The notes beneath the pieces were generated by a model. The model was given only the letters and a program-made list of their open reading frames with translations, made no database searches and had not been told where the DNA came from. Of a DNA stretch of 36,410 nt, positions 1-10,432 are shown piece after piece. The stretch covers positions 1-36,410 of the forward strand of contig NAVB01001022.1 of the NCBI GenBank assembly GCA_002179805.1, given 5' to 3'. Position 1 is the stretch's first letter. Each line of letters begins with the position of its first letter. The stretch is from Acanthamoeba lenticulata. Taxonomy: Eukaryota > Discosea > Longamoebia > Acanthamoebidae. The translations under genes were made by a program, and so were the position numbers.

Positions 1-1266
1 AAGACAAGAACAAACAAACCTTCAAGATGAGGCGCTTGGGCTGATGCACGAGCTCGAGGGGCTTGGCCTTGGTGAGCACCTGGTGCAGGTAGTTGACGCA
101 CCTGAGACAACAAAAGGTGGTGAGGCTTAGCTCTAAGAGCCCGTGGTGTGGTCCGGGGAGGCACGATCGTGGCCAGCGCGCGCAGAGGGGGAAGCAAGTA
201 CCTTCGCTGGGAGGGCACTTTGACGCCTCGCGCCGACTGCGAGCGCGAGGCCGCGAAGAAGTCCAGCGACTCCTGCAGGACACGAGCGACAAGAACGCGC
301 GCGAGGCCGGCTTGCTGGTCAGCCCAGGGCTCATAGCATACATGTTGCTCGCGCGCAGAGATAGAGACGTGCCTCCGGGACCGAGATGAACCCGGCGTAG
401 AGGAAGTAGCTGCTGATCACCGTCCCCGTGCGCCCCAGGCCCGCCTGCCAAAGCGACAAGCGACAAGCGACACGTCCAGGGTTCAGGACAAAGAGGAGAA
501 GAAGAAGGTCTGGAGATCCAGAGGAGCTGCACCTTGCAATGAACGGCCACCACGTTGCGCCGGTCCTGTTCGAGCCACTCGTGCACGGACCTGACGATCT
601 CAAAGAGGAGGCCCATCGGGGGCGGGTGGTGGTCGGGCCAGCCGTAGTACTTGACCTGGTAACAAGCCAGACACATACACCACACACGCGCGCGTGTGCT
701 GTCAGCGTGTCCGTGGCAACTTGGCCTCGCCGAGCTGGCCAGAGCAGCAGGCAAGTACCCGGTGGCGAAACTTGGCTGGGTCGTAGTGCTTCTCCGTGAG
801 GTTGAAGACCATGTAGTGCCCGCTGTGGTGCTGCTCGAGGAACTCGGCCACCTGCTCGCCACCGCCGTGTGAGGATACGTCCTTGTGCATTTATGGCTTG
901 GAAAACGGAGGAAGAAGAAGAACCTCGTCGATGTGGTTGCGGTAGGCCTGCTCGACCAGCTTGTCGGCCGGGAAGCCCATGGCGATCACGCGGTGGGTCA
1001 CATCTGGTCCACCCAGCGCCGTCAGACTTCACGCCTGCGGCTGTCAGTGCGGAGCTTTGACTTACACGTGAGGTCAAGGTCATAGTCCTGGTGGTGGTAG
1101 CAACAAGGAGAAGTAAGCCACCCAACAAAGTTGCAACTACGTAAAGAAGGACGTGGCCACGTACGTCGCGTTCGAGCCGGTACTTGTCGCCCGATGCAAG
1201 CGTTCGCAGCTGCTCCGCAACACGGATCACGTAACGTAAAAGATTGAATTGATTGACCCACTTCAT
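1..1266 (-). CDS. PTEN: PTEN-like phosphatase, 5' part (gene runs off the left edge)
   Basis: Conceptual splicing gives a PTEN-type catalytic domain: DYDLDLTYVTHRVIAMGFPAD near the N-terminus (compare PTEN FDLDLTYIYPNIIAMGFPA), then YRNHIDEVAEFLEQ, a WPDHHPPP loop, the P-loop HCKAGLGRTGT and KVPSQRRY. PTEN family members remove the 3-phosphate from PIP3 at the inner plasma membrane. Exons I can place on the minus strand are 1165-1266, 1066-1087 (only 22 nt), one starting at 1003, and the last visible one at 20-101, followed by donor GTTTGT. The intron at 273-372 appears to use a GC donor. The active-site Cys and Arg are present, but the residue equivalent to PTEN Lys128 is Leu. The ATG at 1264-1266 is the first in frame; an upstream exon is possible. 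The C2 domain would lie outside the window. The family call is firm; substrate is not. Confidence 0.88.
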
Positions 1267-1470
1267 TAGCAGCAAAAAACCAGAAGAAAAAAGGCGAGGA
1301 GAGAAAGGCAGACCGTGGTGAGCGCCTTCCTGCTAAACTCTTCCATCCAGAGAGCGAACACTTACGAACGGCAAAAAGAAAAACCCGCCATAAAATGTGT
1401 TTATTTGTAGACAGAAGAAGGTCGCCTTTCTTTTTCATCAGCAGTAGAACCGCTTAGTGAGACACGACGC

Positions 1471-1474
1471 AAAA
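1471..1474 (-). terminator. Possible Pol III terminator (TTTT)
   Basis: About ten bases past the 3' end of the tRNA-like sequence the minus strand reads CCTTTTGC. A run of four T is the minimal RNA polymerase III terminator, which supports an expressed tRNA unit. Four T also occur often by chance. Confidence 0.4.
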
Positions 1475-1483
1475 GGAGAAGAA

Positions 1484-1560
1484 GAGCCAGGAGGAGAGTC
1501 GAACTCCCAACCTCCGCGATTTACTGATGCGGCGCTCTACCAATTAAGCTACCCAGGCTC
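1484..1560 (-). tRNA. tRNA-like gene with abnormal anticodon arm
   Basis: The minus strand reads like a tRNA: a D-arm with an A-box match (TAGCTTAATTGG, then GGTAGAGC), a 5-nt variable region, a T-arm GGGAG-TTCGACT-CTCCT holding a B-box-like GAGTTCGACTC, and pairing ends (GAGCCTGG with CCTGGCTC, one T-T mismatch). The anticodon arm is 19 nt instead of 17: CCGC and GCGG pair around a 9-11 nt loop containing CAGTAAAT, so no standard 7-nt loop with U33 can be placed and I assign no anticodon. There is also a one-base register problem at the acceptor. It may be an odd functional tRNA, one needing processing, or a pseudogene. Confidence 0.7.
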
Positions 1561-1662
1561 CTCCATAAGTCAATGCACTTAAAATCGACGACTCCTGGCA
1601 GGAAGAACCGCTTCACGTAAAAATGAAGGCACACTGGTGGTCGCCCACACGCACCACAAAAG

Positions 1663-2484
1663 ATGGAACCTCCCGCAACTCACAGCGTCGAGGCACATCA
1701 CATACGCGATGGCGTGGTGCTGCTACGTGGTGTCGTTCCGTCAGACCAACAGGAGGAGGTGTGTGCTCGTTTTTTGCAGGCCGCACACAAGACCAACCTC
1801 GAGTTCCTCCCCTTCGCGCACCTCTTCACGCTCCGCTTGCCTCGTAAGAGCCACCAAGCAGAGACAACTGGCTCGTCGACGGCAACTTCAAGCGAAGACG
1901 CCGCGGCTGGCGCCGAGTTGAGCGACCTCTTGGCCCACTTTAGCTCGATCCTACACGAGAGCCTCTACGGCGTGGGGGGCCTGTGGGCCAACCTGCCCGA
2001 GAACGGGTGCAGCGAGGACCACGAAGGGCGTTCTTGCGGTTGTCCTGATCGAACGCCTCTGCTTCCCAGGAGCACGCAACTCAACTGCGTCGAGGGGCTC
2101 ATCTACAAGGCGGGCACCCAGCGCGCCTACCACCGCGACGCCCACTGGCTGCTGGCGCTGAGCTTCGGCTGCCCCGTGCGTATGGGCTTCCATCGACACG
2201 ACGACCAGGACCCGGTGGAGCTCACGGTTCCCTCGGGCGACGCCGTCTTGTTCAATGGCGCGCTACACTCGCACGCCGTGCTGGGCATCGGGGCGGCCTC
2301 GGACGCGCCGACTTGGTGGAGCTACCCGTTTGCTCGGGCGGTGTTTCTCATGCGGGACGCACGCCAGACCATCAAGGCCCGACGACGTCAGGAGGCACGC
2401 CGGGCGGCAGCAGGCCAAGGCGCCAAGGAGGCCGCTGAAGTGGCCGCAGCACGCGGGAACGTGGCCATGTGTGGTGGAATTTGA
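1663..2484 (+). CDS. AlkB-like 2-oxoglutarate/Fe(II) dioxygenase
   Basis: A single-exon protein of 273 residues. The C-terminal half has the AlkB layout: NCVEGLIYKAG, an iron-binding HxD (HRDAH, near residue 165), a strand LLALSFGCPVRMGF (compare the AlkB SVSLGLPAIFQF strand), GDAVLFNGALHSHAVLGI supplying the distal His, and two Arg six residues apart (ARAVFLMRDAR), as in the AlkB 2OG-binding R-x5-R. AlkB family members oxidatively demethylate nucleic acids or proteins; substrate here is unknown. The N-terminal 140 residues are unlike bacterial AlkB. A basic Ala/Arg-rich tail follows the core. The start is the first ATG in this frame. The gene converges on the CBS gene, with 21 bp between the stops. 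Confidence 0.72.
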   Translation: MEPPATHSVEAHHIRDGVVLLRGVVPSDQQEEVCARFLQAAHKTNLEFLPFAHLFTLRLPRKSHQAETTGSSTATSSEDAAAGAELSDLLAHFSSILHESLYGVGGLWANLPENGCSEDHEGRSCGCPDRTPLLPRSTQLNCVEGLIYKAGTQRAYHRDAHWLLALSFGCPVRMGFHRHDDQDPVELTVPSGDAVLFNGALHSHAVLGIGAASDAPTWWSYPFARAVFLMRDARQTIKARRRQEARRAAAGQGAKEAAEVAAARGNVAMCGGI

Positions 2485-2505
2485 AACAGCTTCTTCTTCT
2501 TAGAC

Positions 2506-4155
2506 CTAAGACGTGAGGCTGGCGATGATGTCCCCAAAGGTGAGCACGGAGACGGGCATGCGCTCCTCGTCCACCACAAACAAGCGGTGGATGTTGTTGG
2601 CGAGCATCGTGCTGATGACCTCCTGCAACTCGGTCTCCTTGGTGCACACGAGCGGCCCCTCAGCAGCGCGATTGACCTTCTTGTGGTGGCCTTGCGCGCG
2701 GCTCTGCGCCAGAAACTCGGTGATCGGGTAGTTGAGGGTCGACAGGTGCCGGAACCGGATCGGCTGCCCGCAGGCCTCCCACTCGGCCCACACCTGGTGT
2801 GATAAGCCCGAGCGTTGTGAGGTTGAGTGAGGTTGAGTGAGCGTGATCTCGCGAGTAAAGATCACACAAAGCACGAACCATGAGGTCCGAGGCGGAGATC
2901 ATGTCGACGAGGAGTCCGTTCTGGTTGACGACGCCGAGACCGGTGACTTTCCGATCGCGCATCTCGCGGAGGGCGTCGAGGGCGGTCGTGTTGGCAACCG
3001 GCACGGTGAACACGCCCTGTTCTGGCAGGCCCAGCTCGCCCACGGTCTGGTCGAGCCGGTCGAGCGTCAGCGCATGCTCCTCGCTCAAGTACTCCACGAA
3101 GCCCGTCTGCGTCACGAGCCCTGCGAGACGTCAAAGGCCGTCAGCGTGTTCAAACGCTGCTGCCGGGAGAAGCACCAGTCCTGAGCTCATCGTACCGATG
3201 AAGTCGCCCTTTTCGTTGACGACACCGATGCGGTGGTAGGTCGACAGCAGCTGGGCGACCTTGGTCAGGCTCTCGTTGCTGCTCACCGAGATGAACGGGT
3301 CCGTGTGCGAGAAGTCTGTGTCGTGCGCGCCCGACATGTTAATCACCAACCAACGCGTTGGAGAGAATGATTTCTCGTTTGTTTGGTTGGCGAACCAGAG
3401 AGGGCCTTGACCGAAAGGCTTTCGAGGAGGAGATGCTCGGCAAAGGGATCGTCTTCATCCTCTTCATAGTCCCGCTTCTTGCGCTGTGCGTCGGCGTCGT
3501 CTTCGCCGCCGTCCTCCTCTCCTTCCAGTTTGTCATTTGCCTTCTTCTTCTTCTGGCCGGCGCCCGTGTCAGGGTGGGGCTTCTTCTTGAAGGTGTCGTT
3601 GGCGTCGACGAGCTCCACGATGGCGGCGGTGAGGTCAAGCATGTCCACGAAACCAATGTACTTCTTCTCGGCTTCGTCAAAGATCGGCGCCGCCCTGATC
3701 TTGGCGTCCACCAGCGTCTGCTCATGGCCTGCGTGAGTTTGCGCAAGTATTGCCGTAGTCAAGGGAGGACACCGTACCGCCAGGGCGACGTAGAAGGAGT
3801 CGGTAGCCTTCAGCTGAATGATTGTTCCGTCCTAACATGACCCCAGCCTAAAGTCAGGCCACCTCGCGTCAACAGGGGGGTAGTGGGGCTACCTTCATCC
3901 AATAGATTACGTCCTGAGCGGTGCCCTTGGCCAGCGCGTCTTTCAGCTCTGCCAGGGCGGACTAAACCAGCGAATAGAAAATGTGAGAAGGAGGAGTAAG
4001 GAAAAGGCTCGTGGGGGTATGAAGGCACTCCCAACCTGTTTGTTATCGTCCTTCTCATTCTTGGGCTTCTTGGCCTGCGGTTCAGCAGAGGCTGAGTGAC
4101 TGGTGTTCTTGCTTTCCTTCTCTGGAGCGTCCTTTCTCTTGTGCGCTGCGTCCAT
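2506..4155 (-). CDS. Four-CBS-domain protein (AMPK-gamma/SNF4-like architecture)
   Basis: About seven exons: 4036-4155, 3893-3961, 3778-3831, from 3720 down to about 3402, then three more. The predicted protein has a basic, lysine-rich start (MDAAHKRKDAPEKES) and four CBS units. Recognisable pieces are TIIQLKATDSFYVAL...AAPIFDE..YIGFVDMLDL, FISVSSNESLTKVAQLL...RIGVVNEKGDFIG, FTVPVANTTALDALREM...GLGVVNQNGLLVDMIS and PLVCTKETELQEVIS...RLFVVDEERMPVSVLT. Paired CBS motifs form Bateman modules that bind adenosine ligands, as in the AMPK gamma subunit. Between CBS1 and CBS2 is a low-complexity insert of about 60 residues, first lysine-rich (GQKKKKAND) then acidic (EGEEDGGEDD, YEEDEDDPFAEH). No catalytic domain is attached. 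It could be an AMPK gamma subunit or a stand-alone CBS sensor. Confidence 0.82.
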
Positions 4156-4297
4156 CTTCTTGCTCTAACAACCAAGTGCTTCAACGGCACACTGGTCCAG
4201 TGCGCTGAGCAGGAGGTGCTGCTATTTTCCATCAAATGCGGACCATAAACACCAGACCACTTAGTGAAAACTCCTGGATTGACGACAAAAATGAACA

Positions 4298-7200
4298 CTA
4301 TTTTGTCGACGTGCTCGTCGTCTCGTGGTTCTTCTTGCGCTGCTTCTGGGCGTCGAGTAGCCGCAGCGTCGCGGCGAGGTCGGCCTTGAATCGTCGCAGC
4401 TCAACGTCCATGGCCTCGACTACGCCCCGCAGCTCGCGCTCGCGTCGTTCCACGATCTCGATCCCTACGCGGGCCTCCTCATGCGCCTCCCGCTGGCGCT
4501 CGAGCTCGGCCGCCAACTCGGCGCGCTCGCGCTCGAGCCGCGCGGCCTCGAACTGGGCGGCCTCGAGCTGCTTCTGCAGCATCCAGCTTCGCCGGCGGAG
4601 CTTGGTCGCGTCGGCGCGGTCACGATCAACGTCGCGCGTGAGGGCCACGATGTCGCGTCGCAGCGCCGTGAGGTCGGCCAGGCTCTGCGTTCGGAAGCGA
4701 TCAAACTCGCGCTGGGCGCGGCGGCGTTGCCTCCGCTCGCGCCGCAGCAGCGTTCGGCCGACCTCCGACAGGTCCGCCCGCTCGATCTCCGCCCGCCATT
4801 CCTCATCTTCCGCTTCTTCTTCATCATCGTCGTCCTCTTCAGCCTGACCTTCTTCCTCGAACTTTTCAGTATTATCATCGTCCTTGTCGAGGCCGTTGGC
4901 GGAGAGACCGCCGTGGCCGTTGCTGGCGCCCCACAGGGCAGTGCTGTCGGGGCTCACGTCGTCCGCCTCATAGTTCCACGCACTGGCCAACGCACTGAAG
5001 TCATCACTCTCCTCCTCTTTCTCCTCCTCCTCCTTCTTTTCATCAGCAGCTCCGTTGGTGCTGTTGCCGCTCGTGCCATTGCTGGCCTCTGCCGGCCCGT
5101 TCTCGGAGTGGCCGTTGCTGTCGTTGCTGCCGCTGCAGCTGTGCCCGTTCTCGGGACGCGCCGGCGTCGCTTCTTCTGGTCGTACATCATCTGTGGCTGT
5201 CGTCGTGTCCTCACCAACAACAGCAACGTCGTCACGGGTGGCCGGGGCAGAAGAAGCCAGAAGCAGGTCGTGCAGCCGGGCCTCGAGGAGCGCACGCTCG
5301 GCTTCGGACTCGGCCAGATGCCGCTCGAGCTCGGAGACACGCTGTGCCCACTCCGCCAGGCGTTCGTCCACCGCTTGACTTTCTGCGGTATGCTCCTCCT
5401 CTAGTTTCTTCACAGCCTTGACCACAGCCTCTCCGATCTCGCTTGGCCCCTGGCCTTCCCTTTCTTCTTCGTTGTCTTCTCTGTCGCTTTCGCTCTTTGT
5501 CGTTTTTCGTTCTTTCTCGTCTCCCTCGTCCGTCTCGTGCGACTCGTCGGCGATCTCCACCATTACGTTGTTGTTCGAGCCATCCGCCTCTTCTCCGTCG
5601 CTTTCGTTTTCCTCATTCACGTCATTCTCCTCATCGCCACCATCGTTACGCTCTTCATTGTCTTGACTGTCCTCCTCACCAGCCGCGCTGGACTTAGTCT
5701 TGGCCGAGCCGTCGCGGGAATGCACCTCGTCTTCGAGTTCGAGGACGGCCCGCCGCAGCTGATCGATCTCGGCGTCCTTGTTGCTGAGGAGCGCCTGCGT
5801 GACCTCCTTCTCGCGCTGCCGCATGAGCGTGAGCTCCTGCCACGTGGCCTGCGTGCGGGCCCACTCGCCCTCCTTCTGCTGCCACTCGACCTGCCGCGCT
5901 TCCCACGTCTGTACTTCCTTGTACATCTCCTGCACCTCGAGGTTGATGCGGTTGAACTTCCACATCTCCTGCTTGAGGCGGAGCTCGAGGGTGTCGCAGT
6001 GCTCGCGCAGGCCCGCGACGACCTTGCGCTCCTGGACCAGCTCGGCCTCAAGTTGGTCGCATCGCGTCTGCAGCTCTTCCTCCTCTTTCTCCTCACCATT
6101 GGCCTCCTTCTTCTCGCGCTCCTGCGCTTCGTTCTTCTCCTCGTCGAGGACGTCGTCTTCGGCCTTGCGCTCCTCGTCTGGACCTTCCGCTGGGGATTCG
6201 CCGGTCGTGTCGTCACCGACCGAGGCGGCCCGAAGCTGATCCCACTCGGCCTCCTTGGCCTCGAGTGCGTCCGCCCACTCGCGCTCGCGGACCGCGAGCT
6301 CCTCGCGCAGCTCCTGCGCGGCGGCCTCGCTGGCGCTAAGTGCGGCGGCCCACTCGCGCTCCTTGTCGGCCAGCTGCTGGTGCAGCTGCTGCAGCGCGGC
6401 GTCCATTTCCTGCATCGTCGCGTTCCACTGGGCCTGTCGGGCGTCCATCTGCTGCTGGAGCTCCTCGAGCGCGACCTCCTTGTCCCGTGCGACCGCTTCC
6501 CAGCCCTCGGCGTCACCGTCTTGCCGCCGCTTAAACTCACGGAGCTCGTCCTCCTTGGCCTCAAGCTGGACTCGCAGGTCAGCCAGCTCGGCCTCCTTGG
6601 CCTGCAGCGCGGCGACGTGCGCGGCGACGCGCTCATTGTCTTCGTTGTCTTGGTTGTCGGACTGGCGCTGCTCGATCGTGGCGACGGCTTCTGTGGTGGC
6701 TTCGAGCCGCTCGCGCGTGTCGGCCAGCTGCGCGTCGCGGTCGAGCATGATCGCGCTCCACTCCGCCTCCTGCGCTTCCAGCTGATCGCGCAGCTCGTCC
6801 TCCTTGGCGGCCGTGCGCTGACGCAGCGCTTCGACTTCGGCCTCTTTCTCCTGCACGGCCGCGGCCCACTCGGTCTCGAGCTGCTCGCGCAGCTCGATCT
6901 CACGGGCCGCCAGCCGCTCGCGCCACTCCTGGTCCTTGGCCTCGACCTGGGCGTTGCGGTCCTGCTCGGCCTCGGCCAATTGCTGGTCGAACTGAGCCTG
7001 TTTGGCTTGGAGCTGCTGACGCAGCTCGTCCAGCTCTTGTTCGTCGGCCTTTGTCTGCAGAGCGGCTTCCTTGTCGGCCATCTGCTGGCGCAGCTCAGCC
7101 AACTCGGCCTCGCGCGCTTCCACGGCCGCACGATGCTCTTGCTCCAGCGTTTCGACTAGGTCAGCCAGCTCGGTTTCCTTGTCGGCCAGCTGCTGGCGCA

Positions 7201-10198
7201 GCTCGGCCAGCTCAGCCTGTCGTTCCTGCTCCTTGGCCTCGAGTCGCTCGTGCAGTTCCTCCACGGCGGCCTCCTTGTCGGCCAGCTGCTGACGCAGCTC
7301 GGCCAACTCGGCCTCGCGCGCTTCCATGGCCTCGTGGTGCTCTTGCTCGAGCGTCTCGGCCGTGTCGCGTTCCTGGTCCTTGGCCTCGAGCCGCTGGTGC
7401 AGTTCCTCCATGGCGGCCTCCTTGGCGGCGAGCTCCTCGCGCAGCCGGCGAAGCTCGGCCTTTTTGTCGCCCAGTGCCGTGGCCCACTCGGCCTCCTTGG
7501 CCTCGAGCGCAGCGGCCCACTCCTCCTGGATGCCGGTGAGCTCGTGCTCGACCAGGGCTTCTCGGTCGGCGTGGACGCGCTCGATGACGCTCTTGAGCTG
7601 GCCCATTTCGTCCTCCACGGCCGCCCATTCGGTCTCACGCTGGTCCCGTTCGCGCTGCCACTCGGCCTCCTTGGCCTGAAGCGTGGCCCGGGCCTCGGCC
7701 AGCTCAGCGCGCAGCGTCTCGAGCTCTTCCTCAACCCGTCGCTCTTTACCTTCGTCTTCTTCTTGTCGCTTTCGCTCTTCTTCGAGTTCCGATCGCATTT
7801 GAGTGAGAAGGTCGTCCTTGGCGGCCACGGCCTCCTGAAGTCGGACCAGCTCGGCCTTGAGTCCATCGATCTCGGCCTTGAGCTCATCATCGTCGTCACG
7901 CTGCTGCTTTTGCTCCTGCTTCTGCTGCTCTTGCTGCTTCATGCGCTCGACCTCGGCCATGACGCCCCGGATGGTGCTCCTCATGGTCTCGCCTTCCTGT
8001 TGCGATTTGTGGACGACGGCCTCGAGGCCCGCCGCACGGTCGCGCTCGCGCTCGAGACGGCCCTCGAGCTCGACCACCCGGTCGGACAGCTCCTGCTTGG
8101 CCCGCTTCAGCTCCACCACGAGCCGCGACTGCTGTGGCTGCTGTGGCTGCTGCTGTTGCTTGCCGCCGGCCGACGGCCCATTGGTCTCGTCGTGGCGCAC
8201 GAACGGCCCACGCAGCCTGGCACCGGCCATCACCCCGCTGACGTCAGCAGGCCGAAAGGGAAAGAAATAAAGAAAGAAGAATAAGGCATTTTACCGCTCG
8301 ATTTCTTCGAGGAGCTCGAGCTGCTTCTCGCTCAGCTTGCGGCAGTTGCGCTCCATCTCCATCATGAGCCCTTGCACCCTGTGGCCGTTCTCCCGCTCGG
8401 CCTGGGCTGCGGCCTCGGCCCGCCGCACCTTCTCGGCCCACTCCTCCCGCAGCTCCTCCGACCTGACGTCGCACTGGATTGTCAGCAACAAGAACAACAC
8501 GTCGACGACAACGATAAAATACTGATGATGACGGTGGCGATTTGGGACAACAACGCACTTGTGGTGGACGGCGTCCTCGGCGGCACGACGGAGAGTCTGG
8601 ACCTCTTGACCCAGCGCCCGGAGCTGGGCCTCAGCGGCCTCGAGCGCGCGCTCGCGCTGCTGTGCAACCGCCCGGGTATCGGCCAGCGCGTGATCGCGCT
8701 GCTGGAGGGCGTCGCGCAGCCGGGACTCGGCGTCGACAAAGCCCGAGAGCTTGGCCTCGACCTCGCCCAACAGGTCGTCCTTGGCGGCGAGTGCGGTCTC
8801 GGTCTGCCTCAAACGCTCCCCGATGCTAGCCAGCGTGTCGTCGCGCTCGCGCAGCGCCTCGCGGAGCTCGGCGCGCTGCTGCTTGGCCGCAGTGGCGTCC
8901 TGTGCGGCTTGCTGGCGCCACTCGTCACACTCTTGCGCCAGCGCGCGGCGTTCGTCCTCGCCGGCCTGCAAGGCCTGCTTCAGGTCGCGCTCGCGCCGCA
9001 GGAGTTCTTCGACCTCAGTCTTCCACCTGTTGGTGAGGCCCTCGATCTGCTCGTCCTTGCCGCGCAGCATCTTGTGCAGCTCCTCCTTCATCTTACGCTC
9101 GACCTCCTGCAGGTCGTAGGCCTGTGCCCGGAGCAGCGCGTTCTTGTCTCGCAGTTTTTGCTTGTAGGTGCGCAGCTTGTCCTCCCACCCGCGCTGCTGG
9201 GCCTCGGCCTCGGCCTCACGCTCCTGCACGACGGCCTCGAGCCGCGCTCGCGCGTGTTTCTCGCGCTCGCAGGACTCGCCCAGCGCCCGTACGCGTCGGT
9301 CGCCCTCGGCCAGCCGCCGGTCGCGGTCGTCCAGCTCCTCCTGGGTGCGCTCCCGCGCGGCGCGCTCCGCTTGGGCTGCGGCCTGCGCGGCGACCAGCTC
9401 TTGCTCGGCGCGCTCCCGTCGTTTGCGCTCGTCGCGCGCACGGGCGGCCGTGGCTTCGAGCTCGTGCTCGAGCCGCGTGCGCACCTCACGTTCGTCGACC
9501 ACGCTCTGCTGGACGGTGTCGATCTCGCGCTTGACCTGCTCCAGCAACTGACGCATGCTGTCGGCCCGCTCGGTCTCGGCTTTGAGTCGTCGCCGCGCGT
9601 CGTCGGCTTCGTGCTGCAGCCGTTCACGCTCGGCCCGCGCTGCTCGCTCCAGCGCACGCGCGTCATCGAGTTGAACAGCGAGCGCGTTGCGCTGCTGCGC
9701 TTGTTCCTGCGTCTCAGACTGGGCGCGGGCTAGGGCCTCTTGGCACTGCAGGAGCTCTTCCTCGAGCCGCTGGACCAGGGTGATGTCCTCGTTCTGCCAC
9801 TGGGCGTATTGCCTGCTCGCGCGCCGGTGGCGTGAGCCTTTGGAGGGTCTGAACGTGCTAGTGTAGTGCACGGAGGGGCAAGGGAGCGACGTACTTGATG
9901 AGCTGGCCGTCTTCAGCTGTCAGTTGTTTCTTGAGTGTAGCGATTTGCTCCCGAAAAAAGGTCTTCTCCTCCCTGTGACAGGTAAGGCGTCAATGCTTGA
10001 GCAAGCAAATGAGGGAGTAGAGTGGGAGGCAGTTCACCTTCTTTTGTTACGTTCAATTTCAAATCGTTGTCTCAAGTCCTCTATTTCCTTCTTAAGCTCC
10101 TCCTCAATGTCGCCATGGCGCAGCAAATCATCGAAACGTGAAAATACGGTGTCCGCCGTGGTCGCCTTTGCACGACCACTGGCACCTCGTCCTTTCAT
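4298..10198 (-). CDS. Giant coiled-coil protein, about 1,880 residues
   Basis: Five exons join in frame: ATG at 10196-10198 (MKGRGASGRAKATTADTVFS) with donor GTGAAC; a small exon (EEKTFFREQIATLKKQL) starting at 9974; about 8560-9830; about 8292-8466; and 4298 to about 8238. The donor at 8292 is GTAAAA and the acceptor is GACGTCAG, which joins LEEIER to GVMAGARLRG, so what looks like two genes is one. Almost the whole protein is predicted coiled coil rich in E, A, Q, R and L heptads. A Q-rich spacer (KQQQQPQQPQQ) follows the last junction, and acidic or Ser/Asn-rich breaks lie toward the C-terminus. No motor, kinase or membrane segment is visible. Rootletin, golgin, centrosomal or plaque scaffolds have this form, but I cannot assign a family. 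Confidence 0.82.
7065..7440 (-). repeat. Degenerate internal repeats in the coiled-coil gene
   Basis: Three copies of a block encoding AELAELRQQLADKEA-like heptads begin near 7068, 7170 and 7272. The flanks EELHERLEAKEQE and EELHQRLEAKDQE come from copies about 150 bp apart (near 7232 and 7381). The bases are near-identical, which suggests recent duplication rather than only shared heptad constraint. Confidence 0.7.
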
Positions 10199-10328
10199 CT
10201 CTGTTGCTCGTGATTCCTCACGATGAGCCCCCTTTTTTCTTTGTGCTTTTACAGCCCAAAGAGTTGGAGAAAATAAAAATTAATCTGTTTATCACCATTT
10301 TCTGTGGCTAGATAAAACCAGGAAGGAC

Positions 10329-10432
10329 GGGAAGCTTTCCCTCGTTTCTCGGTTCTCACTTGCCAACCTCGACAGAACAAGGGAAGCGAGAACCGTTCCT
10401 GAACGGCTTCCCATTTCCTTTGATCAAAGGAA
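10329..10432. repeat. Cluster of palindromes between divergent genes
   Basis: Between the start of the coiled-coil gene (10198) and that of the membrane protein (10492) lie several inverted repeats: GGGAA-GCT-TTCCC at 10329-10341, CGGTTCTC at 10350-10357 matched by GAGAACCG at 10388-10395, CCGTTC-CT-GAACGG at 10393-10406, GGGAAGC at 10381 matched by GCTTCCC at 10406, and a perfect 18-bp palindrome TTCCTTTGATCAAAGGAA at 10415-10432. They may be operator-like sites for dimeric factors, or the remnant of a small foldback element. The rest of the 293-bp interval shows no gene. Confidence 0.6.

Noticed and set aside
8244..8291. Two separate coiled-coil genes meeting at about 8240-8290
   Set aside because: Donor GTAAAA and acceptor GACGTCAG join the frames in phase, and the downstream part has no good independent promoter gap; one gene is simpler.
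4481..9733. Long open frames on the plus strand (up to 540 codons) opposite the coiled-coil gene
   Set aside because: They are shadows of a GC-biased, Glu/Ala/Gln/Leu-rich gene read backwards, giving Leu/Ala/Val-rich low-complexity protein with no domain; the minus strand has proper exons and splice sites.
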